From GWF2-33-9 sp964500435 (GTDB taxonomy: Bacteria; Bacteroidota; Ignavibacteria; Kapaibacteriales; UBA2268): a stretch of 64,000 nt of DNA. Below are positions 1-7,614 of this stretch, in pieces (within the stretch, counting starts at the first letter, position 1; each line of letters begins with the position of its first letter). A model generated the notes under the pieces. That model had not been told where the DNA came from, ran no database searches, and was given only the letters and a program-made list of their open reading frames with translations. The position numbers and the translations under genes are program-made. The stretch lies in assembly GCA_964500435.1 (NCBI GenBank), contig CAZCNL010000001.1, positions 496,001 to 560,000 on the forward strand, written 5' to 3'.

Positions 1-1097
1 AAGTAATTCTCATAAATAATATTAGCACAATTTTTAGCAGTTCCAGGTTTACCTAAATAATTTTTAATTAAGTCAAATTCTTGTACTTGATTTAAATAAT
101 ATTTTTTATTTTCAAGTAGTTTCACAATTTCGTCAACAATTTTATTGGGTGTTGCATCTGATTGAATTAGTTCTTTAACTACATTTTTTTTTGCTAAAAT
201 ATTTACTAATGATAAGTATTCTAAATTTATTAATTTCTTTCCCAAAAAGTAAGTCAATGAAGAAGTTTTATAATACATAACAAAAGGTAAGCCAGCTAGG
301 GCTGCTTCCAAATTTGAAGTACCTGTTTTGATAATACCAACTTTGGAGGTCAACAGTTCTTTTCGGGCTTCTGTAGAAATTTTTATTGATTTATCATTGA
401 CCATTTCTTTAATTTCTTTTTGAAAATATTCTGGAACAGCGATAACAATTTTATAATCATTAAATCTATTTTTAATTTTTTTTGCAACTTCATTCAAAAG
501 TGGTAGATGTTTTCGTAATTCTTGCAAGCGACTTCCGGGCATCAGTAATATTTTATTTTCTCTTTCATCAAATTTTAAAATTGTATTTGAATAATCGGGA
601 ATATCTAACAAAGGATGTCCGACAAAATGACAATTTATTCCAAATTTACGGAAATAATCAACTTCAAACGGAAACACAACAAGTAAGAGATCAATTAATT
701 GTGAAAATTTAACACTTCTTTTCTCACCCCAAGCCCAAAGTTGAGGAGCAATATACCAAATAACAGGTTTATGTATTTTTTTTGCAAATTCAGCAACTCT
801 TTCGTTAAAACCAGGGAAATCGATAGCAATAAACAAATCAATTGCTTCGTTTTCCAAAATACTTTTAATTTTCTTAAGTAAACTTTTGAAAAATAACACT
901 TTCTTTACCACTTCCCAAAAACCAACAACGGAAATATCTTTGAGTTCGACAAGAGATATTAATCCATTTTTTTTCATCAAATCGCCGCCTATACCTACAA
1001 ATTCGATTTCTGGGTGTTTTTCAAATAATTCCTTCATTAAATTCGCACCATGTAAATCCCCAGAATTATCACCTGCTATTATTAATATTTTTTTCAT
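1..1097 (-). CDS. lpxB: Lipid-A-disaccharide synthase LpxB, 3' end cut off by the window
   Basis: This gene makes lipid A disaccharide from UDP-diacylglucosamine and lipid X at the inner membrane, an early step of outer-membrane lipid A synthesis. The frame opens at an ATG at 1097 and stays open for 365 codons to the window edge. The N-terminus MKKILIIAGDNSGDLHG carries the family's sugar-nucleotide binding start (residues 9-17). PGSRLQEL lies near residues 187-194, and the last visible residues (YLGKPGTAKNCANIIYENY) match the usual C-terminus, so only a few residues should be missing. It diverges from dnaE across a gap of about 118 bp that must hold both promoters. I see no frameshift. The family assignment is firm. 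Confidence 0.93.
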   Translation of the reverse strand, partial: MKKILIIAGDNSGDLHGANLMKELFEKHPEIEFVGIGGDLMKKNGLISLVELKDISVVGFWEVVKKVLFFKSLLKKIKSILENEAIDLFIAIDFPGFNERVAEFAKKIHKPVIWYIAPQLWAWGEKRSVKFSQLIDLLLVVFPFEVDYFRKFGINCHFVGHPLLDIPDYSNTILKFDERENKILLMPGSRLQELRKHLPLLNEVAKKIKNRFNDYKIVIAVPEYFQKEIKEMVNDKSIKISTEARKELLTSKVGIIKTGTSNLEAALAGLPFVMYYKTSSLTYFLGKKLINLEYLSLVNILAKKNVVKELIQSDATPNKIVDEIVKLLENKKYYLNQVQEFDLIKNYLGKPGTAKNCANIIYENY

Positions 1098-1215
1098 AAA
1101 CGTATATTTATCAACAACATAACAATTGTGGAAAAGAAAAAGATTTTTGGAAATTCCATTTTACTTATTTTAGATTTTAACAAAATTACAATTTTAAAAA
1201 TTAAATTAAGAAAAA

Positions 1216-4200
1216 ATGTCAAAGTTTATACATTTACATAATCACTCTCATTATTCAGTTTTGGATGCTTTAACTACACCAGAAGAACTTGTAATAGCGG
1301 CAAAAGCAGACGACCAAACTGCAATTGCTTTAACCGACCATGGTGTACTTTTTGGCTTGATGGAATTCCAAAAAGTTGCCAATAAACATAATGTCAAGCC
1401 AATTTTTGGTATGGAAGCATATATTGCAGAAGGTTCACGGTTCAATAAAGTTCAAACTGATAAATTAAAACAACATAAGAATTATTATCATCTTATTTTG
1501 CTCGCAAAGGATTTAATAGGCTACAAAAATTTAGTCAAATTAACAAGCTATGCTCATACCGAAGGGTTTTACTATCGTCCAAGAATTGATAAAGAACTTT
1601 TAGAAAAACATAAAGATGGATTAATTGCCACGAGTGCTTGCTTAGGTGGTGTTGTATCTTCGCATTTAGTTAGTGGTAATTATACAAGAGCTTTGAATGA
1701 AGCAAAATATTATCAAGACTTATTTGGAGATGATTTCTACTTAGAGCTTCAAAATCATAATTATGAAGAAGATAAAATCATTTTGCGGGATGTACCTAAA
1801 ATTAGTCAAGAACTTGGAATTAAGCTAATTGCAACAAATGATATCCATTACTTGAAAAAAGAACATGCTGTCCCCCATAATGTTTATTTATTAATTAAAG
1901 ATACATCTGCAGCAAATGCCGACAAAGTCGATATTTATGATTTACGTTATAAAACTGATGAGTTTTATTTTAAAACTCAAAATCAAATGTCTGAGTTGTT
2001 TGCAGATTTCCCTGAAGCTTTGACTAATACGCTCGAAATTGCTGATAAATGCGATTTGAAAATTAAATTCCCAATCCATATGCCTGAATATAAAATTCCA
2101 CAGGAATCCAAATCTAAAAATTTAGATGAGCATTTAGAAGAATTAGTTTGGAAAGGAATCAGGGAAAAATACGATGTAATAACTGACGAAATCAAAGAAC
2201 GTGTAGAATTTGAATTGACAACCATTAAAAATATGGGATTTTCCGATTATTTTCTCGTTGTGTATGATTTAATCAAAGCAGCAAAAGACCGAGGAATCAG
2301 AGTAGGTCCTGGTAGAGGTTCGGCTGCCGGCAGTATTGTTTCCTATGCTTTGAATATAACCGCAGTTGACCCATTGGAAGGCAATTTACTTTTTGAACGG
2401 TTCTTAAATCCCGAACGTGTTTCGATGCCTGATATTGATATTGATTTTAATGATGAACGTCGAAACGAAATGATACAGTATTGCCAAGAAAAATATGGGG
2501 TTAATTCTGTTGCTCAGATAATTACTTTTGGTAAAATGTCGAGCAGAATGGTTTTAAAGGATGTCGGTAGAGTAATGGGAATTCCTTTAAGTGAAATAAA
2601 TCGAATTACGGCCAAAATTCCAAGTATTTTCGGTAAGGTACTCAAATTAAAAGATGCCTTAAATTTAGCTGACTTGAAGTATTTGAAGGAAACTCCCGAT
2701 CCCAAAATTAAGCAATTTCTGGAATTATGTTCAGTTTTAGAAGATAAAAATAGAAGCATCGGAACTCATGCAGCTGGTGTAGTTATTACTCCTGGCGATG
2801 TAACTGATTTTGTTCCTGTTTTCCAAAATAGCAAAACAACCGATGATAATATTGCAATTGCAACTCAATATACAATGAATTTTATTGAAGATGCCGGTGT
2901 CATTAAAATGGATTTTTTAGGGCTGAGAACATTATCAATAATTGATAGAACACTCGAATTAATAAAATTAAACCAAAATATTGATCTTGACATTGATAAA
3001 ATTGATAAATTTGACACTAAGACGTATGAATTAATTTCAGAAGGGAAAACAATCGGTGTGTTTCAATTTGAATCTGGTGGGATGCAAGATTATTTAAAAA
3101 AGTTGAAGCCTCATTCTCTCGAGGAATTAACCGCAATGAATGCTTTATATCGTCCTGGTCCAATGGCAAGCATACCAGATTACATAGAAAGAAAGCATGG
3201 ACGACAAAAAACTAATTATCTCCATCCAATTATGGAACCTGTTTTAAAAAACACTTATGGAATCATCGTATACCAAGAACAAGTAATGCAACTTGTGCAA
3301 ACTGTTGGTAATTTCACACTTGGTGAAGCCGATATTTTAAGAAGAGCGATGGGGAAAAAACTTAGAAGTGAAGTCGATAGAATGAAGCCAAAATTCATTC
3401 AAGGAGCAGAAGCGAACGGTGTTCCAGGAAATTTAGCTATTGAAATTTTCGAATTGATTGATAAATTCGCTGATTATGGGTTCAATAAATCTCATAGCTA
3501 TGTATATTCCTGGATTGCATACCAAACAGCATATTTAAAAGCACATTTTCCCGCAGAGTTCTTAGCGGCAAATATGACTGCTGAACTAAATAATCAATCT
3601 AAAATTGTAGAATTAATTGACGAGGCAAAGACTTTCAATATAACAATTGCTCCACCTGATATTAATACTTCTATTGCAAGCTTCACAGTAAAAAATAACA
3701 CTATTTACTTTGGATTAGCTGCAGTTAAAGGTATTGGAATTAATCCAGTGGAACATATCGTTGAAGTTAGAAAAGAAAAACCATTCGAATCATTTTATGA
3801 CTTTGTTAAAAGGACAGACCCAAAATATATCAACAGAAGAGTACTGGAGTCATTAATTTTTGCGGGAGCTTTCGATCAAATTGCAAATGGACAAAGACGT
3901 GCCTTATATGAAGCAATTGATGATGCTCTTAATTTTGCAAGAGCACAAAGTAAAAATGAAAATATGATTGATTTATTTGCCATTAATGCTGAAACTAAAT
4001 CTGCAACAGAACCAAAATTACCAATTGTAACAGAATGGAGCGAAAAAGAACGGTTACAGCACGAAAAAGAGGTACTAAATTTTTATGTTACTGGTCATCC
4101 GCTCAACGAGTTCGAATCAATTGTAAAATCTTTTTCTAATTCTAATATTTTTAGATATTTGAATAAAGATGAAGATATAAATGATAATGATTTACCTAAA

Positions 4201-4716
4201 ATTGAAAAAGTTCGCTTTTGTGGCTTAATTTCAAGTGTCAGAACTCGTCGGGATAAGTCAAATAGATTAATAGGTTTTGTCATAGTTGAAGATTTTATCG
4301 GCAAAGTCGAATGCATCTTTTGGAGCGAAGCTTTTGCCCAATTTGAAAACCTCTTGATTGAAGATAATCCTATTACTATAGAAGGTAAACTTGATTATAA
4401 TGACTCTACTCAACTCAAAATTGTTGTCGAAAATGCTTATAGTTTTCAAGAAACAGTTAGCAAAAATTCCAAAGGATTAATCATTTATCTCGATGTTTTA
4501 TTGTGCACTGAAAATGACATTCAACAAATTTATGAACTAATCATTAAGAAAAATGGTTACGGAAAAAGCTCCGATATTGTATTTATTTTAAATGATGGAA
4601 CAATAAAGAGAGAATACATAACTTTTGAACAATCGGTGAATTATGATTTAAACATAATAAAACAATTACAATCATTAAAATGCGTTAAATTAATTAGATT
4701 TATTCCTGAAAATTAA
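1216..4716 (+). CDS. dnaE: DNA polymerase III alpha subunit (replicative polymerase)
   Basis: This is the catalytic subunit of the replicative DNA polymerase, 1166 residues, the normal size for DnaE. The N-terminal PHP domain begins with HNHSHYS at residues 8-14. The polymerase core shows GPGRGSAAGS near residue 365 and the catalytic aspartate cluster PDIDIDF around residues 403-409. The fingers motif YRPGPM and the GFNKSH segment follow. A C-terminal OB-fold-like region (VRFCGLISSVRTRRDK and FVIVEDFIGKVE) ends the protein. The start is an ATG after an A-rich leader without a strong ribosome binding site. It is transcribed away from lpxB, and a small membrane protein gene follows 13 bp after the stop. 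Confidence 0.97.
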   Translation: MSKFIHLHNHSHYSVLDALTTPEELVIAAKADDQTAIALTDHGVLFGLMEFQKVANKHNVKPIFGMEAYIAEGSRFNKVQTDKLKQHKNYYHLILLAKDLIGYKNLVKLTSYAHTEGFYYRPRIDKELLEKHKDGLIATSACLGGVVSSHLVSGNYTRALNEAKYYQDLFGDDFYLELQNHNYEEDKIILRDVPKISQELGIKLIATNDIHYLKKEHAVPHNVYLLIKDTSAANADKVDIYDLRYKTDEFYFKTQNQMSELFADFPEALTNTLEIADKCDLKIKFPIHMPEYKIPQESKSKNLDEHLEELVWKGIREKYDVITDEIKERVEFELTTIKNMGFSDYFLVVYDLIKAAKDRGIRVGPGRGSAAGSIVSYALNITAVDPLEGNLLFERFLNPERVSMPDIDIDFNDERRNEMIQYCQEKYGVNSVAQIITFGKMSSRMVLKDVGRVMGIPLSEINRITAKIPSIFGKVLKLKDALNLADLKYLKETPDPKIKQFLELCSVLEDKNRSIGTHAAGVVITPGDVTDFVPVFQNSKTTDDNIAIATQYTMNFIEDAGVIKMDFLGLRTLSIIDRTLELIKLNQNIDLDIDKIDKFDTKTYELISEGKTIGVFQFESGGMQDYLKKLKPHSLEELTAMNALYRPGPMASIPDYIERKHGRQKTNYLHPIMEPVLKNTYGIIVYQEQVMQLVQTVGNFTLGEADILRRAMGKKLRSEVDRMKPKFIQGAEANGVPGNLAIEIFELIDKFADYGFNKSHSYVYSWIAYQTAYLKAHFPAEFLAANMTAELNNQSKIVELIDEAKTFNITIAPPDINTSIASFTVKNNTIYFGLAAVKGIGINPVEHIVEVRKEKPFESFYDFVKRTDPKYINRRVLESLIFAGAFDQIANGQRRALYEAIDDALNFARAQSKNENMIDLFAINAETKSATEPKLPIVTEWSEKERLQHEKEVLNFYVTGHPLNEFESIVKSFSNSNIFRYLNKDEDINDNDLPKIEKVRFCGLISSVRTRRDKSNRLIGFVIVEDFIGKVECIFWSEAFAQFENLLIEDNPITIEGKLDYNDSTQLKIVVENAYSFQETVSKNSKGLIIYLDVLLCTENDIQQIYELIIKKNGYGKSSDIVFILNDGTIKREYITFEQSVNYDLNIIKQLQSLKCVKLIRFIPEN

Positions 4717-4729
4717 AATATGGTATTTT

Positions 4730-4915
4730 ATGTTTAAAACAATCATATCTTGGACAATCGGTATTGTAATTGCTTATGCTATTGTTAAAGTACTTTTTTG
4801 GTTACTCAATTTAGCTTTTTCTTTGATATTTATTGTAATTATGCTTGGTCTTGTTGTATTAATTGCACTACCAATCAGCAAAGCAATACAAAATAAATTA
4901 TTTTTAAAAAAATAA
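4730..4915 (+). CDS. Small hydrophobic protein, probably two membrane segments
   Basis: I do not recognise this 61-residue protein. It is almost wholly hydrophobic, with one membrane segment at about residues 5-25 and another at about 28-50, joined by a very short turn. It ends in a basic tail (KAIQNKLFLKK), which would sit in the cytoplasm under the positive-inside rule. It starts 13 bp after the dnaE stop on the same strand, so it is probably co-transcribed. It ends 14 bp before the convergent glycosylase gene. No ribosome binding site stands out. Composition bias alone could open such a frame in AT-rich DNA, but the coherent hydrophobicity and spacing favour a real gene. Confidence 0.55.
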   Translation: MFKTIISWTIGIVIAYAIVKVLFWLLNLAFSLIFIVIMLGLVVLIALPISKAIQNKLFLKK

Positions 4916-4929
4916 TTTTGATTTGTTTT

Positions 4930-5517
4930 TTATTTTTTCGAAATGAATATAGAATCCTTGAGATAATATCTTAGGGGCAAATCTTTTGCTTTTTTTATTC
5001 CTATTCTTGTAGTTTGAATGATTTCTTCATCTTTATAATATTTATAATTATAAATTCCAAAATTAAATCCGTCCAAAGTTTGAAAATTATGAGATTTATC
5101 CAGACCGAAAGCTTTTGCAAAATTTCCAGGACCTTTGCAAAGCATTTCGAGTTGCTCAATTCCTCGATTAATTTTCATTAATTCAATACCCAAAACGGGT
5201 TTTGCTGCTCGAATTAGCACAGCAGCACCCTGCCCTTCTTTTTCAGTTACAATATTTGCACAATAATGATTACCATAAATAAAATAAATATATAAAATAC
5301 CACCATTTTCAAACATTGGTGCGTTTCTTTTGGTTTTTTTGAAAGAGGCATGGCAAGCTGGGTCATTGATTGGCAAATATGCTTCGGTTTCAATAATTTC
5401 AGCAGCAAGTACTTGCTTTTCATCTAAAAATCGTACAAATAATTTCCCTATTAATTTTTTTGCAACAATTTCTGTTTCTTGTCTAAAAAAATCGATTGGG
5501 ACTATATTCTCAAACAT
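4930..5517 (-). CDS. mpg: DNA-3-methyladenine glycosylase, AAG/MPG family
   Basis: This is a base-excision repair enzyme that removes alkylated purines such as 3-methyladenine from DNA. It has 195 residues, the usual size for bacterial members. The AAG signature is clear: IIETEAY at residues 41-47 holds the catalytic glutamate (E43), followed by NDPACHA and by GILYIYFIYGNHYC, the DNA-binding hairpin region. GPGNFAKAFGL near residue 130 is also conserved in the family. It is the last of a minus-strand run, 32 bp after hpt, so it may share its transcript. It converges on the small membrane gene after dnaE. Confidence 0.92.
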   Translation of the reverse strand: MFENIVPIDFFRQETEIVAKKLIGKLFVRFLDEKQVLAAEIIETEAYLPINDPACHASFKKTKRNAPMFENGGILYIYFIYGNHYCANIVTEKEGQGAAVLIRAAKPVLGIELMKINRGIEQLEMLCKGPGNFAKAFGLDKSHNFQTLDGFNFGIYNYKYYKDEEIIQTTRIGIKKAKDLPLRYYLKDSIFISKK

Positions 5518-5549
5518 TTTAATTTTATTTTGCAGATTGTGATAATTAT

Positions 5550-6089
5550 TTATTCAGTTTTAATGTATATTGATTTTAAATTACGTCCACATTCAGCATA
5601 ATCTAATCCATATCCGACAACAAAAAGAGGTTCAATAGAAAATCCCACATATTTTACGTTCAATGGTACTTCTAAATTCTTCGGTTTGAAAAGCAGAGTG
5701 CAAATCTCAATAGTTTTGGGTTCAGATTTATTTAACCGTTCCAACAAAGATTTCATTGTGTATCCTGTATCAACTATATCTTCAATGATTATTATATCTC
5801 TATCTTTAAAATTCACTGGATTTTCGATTAGTTTGACATCACCAGATGTTGCCATTTGCATCCCGTAACTTTTTGCAATAATCGTTTCAACTTGTATTGG
5901 TATTTCAATTTCCCTCATTAAATCTGCTGCAAAAATTATTGCCCCTTTTAATGTCAATAGAAAAATTGGTCCTTTCCCTTTATAATCATTATTGATTTGC
6001 TCAGAAAGTTCTTTAATTCTCTTTCTAATTTGCTCTTCTTTTATATAAAGTTTAAACTCTGAATCGTGAATTTTAATAATATCACTCAT
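5550..6089 (-). CDS. hpt: Hypoxanthine phosphoribosyltransferase
   Basis: This purine salvage enzyme joins hypoxanthine or guanine to PRPP to give IMP or GMP in the cytoplasm. At 179 residues it has the standard bacterial length. The PRPP-binding loop IIIIEDIVDTGYT spans about residues 99-111, with E103, D104 and D107 in the expected places. FVVGYGLDYAECGRNL near residue 155 is the typical base- and pyrophosphate-contacting end. It starts 7 bp after the tilS stop, which indicates translational coupling. The tilS-hpt pair is common in bacteria, often with ftsH next; here ftsH lies about 10 kb away on the other strand. Confidence 0.96.
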   Translation of the reverse strand: MSDIIKIHDSEFKLYIKEEQIRKRIKELSEQINNDYKGKGPIFLLTLKGAIIFAADLMREIEIPIQVETIIAKSYGMQMATSGDVKLIENPVNFKDRDIIIIEDIVDTGYTMKSLLERLNKSEPKTIEICTLLFKPKNLEVPLNVKYVGFSIEPLFVVGYGLDYAECGRNLKSIYIKTE

Positions 6090-6096
6090 TTTCTCT

Positions 6097-7566
6097 TTAA
6101 TCCTTAATTATAGTTGCTTTAATAATTCTTTTTGTTTCTTTTGTTAATTTGTATTTATCGTTTATTTGAAGCCCAATAACCCAAACAACATCGGTATGCG
6201 TTGATAGAACATAAATGAAATTTTTGTCGAAATTCGATATTTTTTTATCTATCAAAAAATCGCTAATTTTTTTGGTTCCTTCCATTCCAAGAGGTTGAAA
6301 AGTATCTCCTTCTTCCCAATTACGTATTGTTAATGTAATTGGTAATTTATCGTAATCCAAGTATTCAATATTACCATCATCAGTAAATTTTACTTGATTA
6401 GGTTTTACTACTTCTAATTTTATAGTAAAATCATTAAAAACTGTTGTGCTAATTTTTTCAACAACTTTATTAACTTTCAATGGAATTTTATTTCGTGTAA
6501 AAAGCAAATAATTTCTATCTTTATAACAAGTTATAAATTTGTTTATTTCAACAATTGAACCTGTTTCTGCATTTTTTAATGCTATAATTCTATCGATTTG
6601 AATGAAATTAACTTGGTTGATTTCGAAATTCTTCTTTAATAAATGGGAAATTATTTCTCCTTGTAAATATACATTATAAGTATTAAGTTTTGGTATATGT
6701 AACATTACTTTGTTTTCTTCGGGAATTTCTATCAAATTCAAATAATAATCTTCAATAAATTTTGATATAAACTCATCTGCTCCTTGTAAGAAAGTTGTAA
6801 CACGAGCAATATTTGAAGTTATTGAATTATTAAACTCATTTTCCAAAAAAGGAATCAATTTATGTCTTACCTTATTTCTAGTATATTCGAGCCAGTTGTT
6901 AGATTCGTCTTCTCGCCATACTAATTTTCTAATTTTAGCGTAATTTATTAAATCTTTTTTCGAAAAAGAAAGTAAAGGTCGAATAATTCGTACATTTTTA
7001 ATTAATTGCCTTACTCTTGGTATTCCCGATAGTCCAGTAAGCCCACTACCACGAATTAAATTAATAAAGAAGGTTTCAATATTATCATCTGATGTATGTG
7101 CGGTTGCTATAAAGTCTGCTTTGATTGTACGTGTAGTTTTTTCGAAAAAGTTATAACGCAACTGACGTGCAGCCGCTTCGATGCTCATTGCATTTTTATT
7201 CGAATATTCCTTAACTTTGCCTGATGAGTGATAAAATTCTAAACCATAATGTTTAGCTAAACTTTCTACAAACAGTTCATCTTGGTCTGATTCTTCACCA
7301 CGTAATTTATGATTGAAATGAGCAATATATAATTCAAAGCCATACTTTGTTGATACTTGATATAGTAAATCTAATAATACTGTAGAATCAACTCCTCCGC
7401 TAACGGCAACAACTACTTTGTATGTTTTATCAACAAATAGTTCTTTAATTAAAAATTTTTCAACTTCATTATATAAATTTAAAATTGAAGGATTTTCTCT
7501 TAATTCCTTGGTAATATTTTTATTAAAATTTAATTTCAATTCAATTTTGTTTATTAAAGATTTCAA
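6097..7566 (-). CDS. tilS: tRNA(Ile)-lysidine synthetase
   Basis: This enzyme uses ATP and lysine to modify cytidine 34 of the AUA-reading tRNA-Ile, and it is essential in most bacteria. The PP-loop ATP-binding motif SGGVDS lies at residues 56-61. The HFNHKLRGEESDQDE and ATAHTSDDNIETFFINLIRG segments follow as in the family. A C-terminal TilS domain ends the protein (RNWEEGDTFQPLGM and ISDFLIDKKI). The longest frame begins at a TTG codon at 7566. An in-frame stop lies just upstream and there is no ATG before the PP-loop, so a TTG start (or another non-ATG start slightly downstream) is forced. The N-terminal extension before the PP-loop is longer than usual. Confidence 0.95.
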   Translation of the reverse strand: MKSLINKIELKLNFNKNITKELRENPSILNLYNEVEKFLIKELFVDKTYKVVVAVSGGVDSTVLLDLLYQVSTKYGFELYIAHFNHKLRGEESDQDELFVESLAKHYGLEFYHSSGKVKEYSNKNAMSIEAAARQLRYNFFEKTTRTIKADFIATAHTSDDNIETFFINLIRGSGLTGLSGIPRVRQLIKNVRIIRPLLSFSKKDLINYAKIRKLVWREDESNNWLEYTRNKVRHKLIPFLENEFNNSITSNIARVTTFLQGADEFISKFIEDYYLNLIEIPEENKVMLHIPKLNTYNVYLQGEIISHLLKKNFEINQVNFIQIDRIIALKNAETGSIVEINKFITCYKDRNYLLFTRNKIPLKVNKVVEKISTTVFNDFTIKLEVVKPNQVKFTDDGNIEYLDYDKLPITLTIRNWEEGDTFQPLGMEGTKKISDFLIDKKISNFDKNFIYVLSTHTDVVWVIGLQINDKYKLTKETKRIIKATIIKD

Positions 7567-7614
7567 AATTAAGAAAAGAATGATAATTTAACATAATATA
7601 ATTGAATACCTTGA

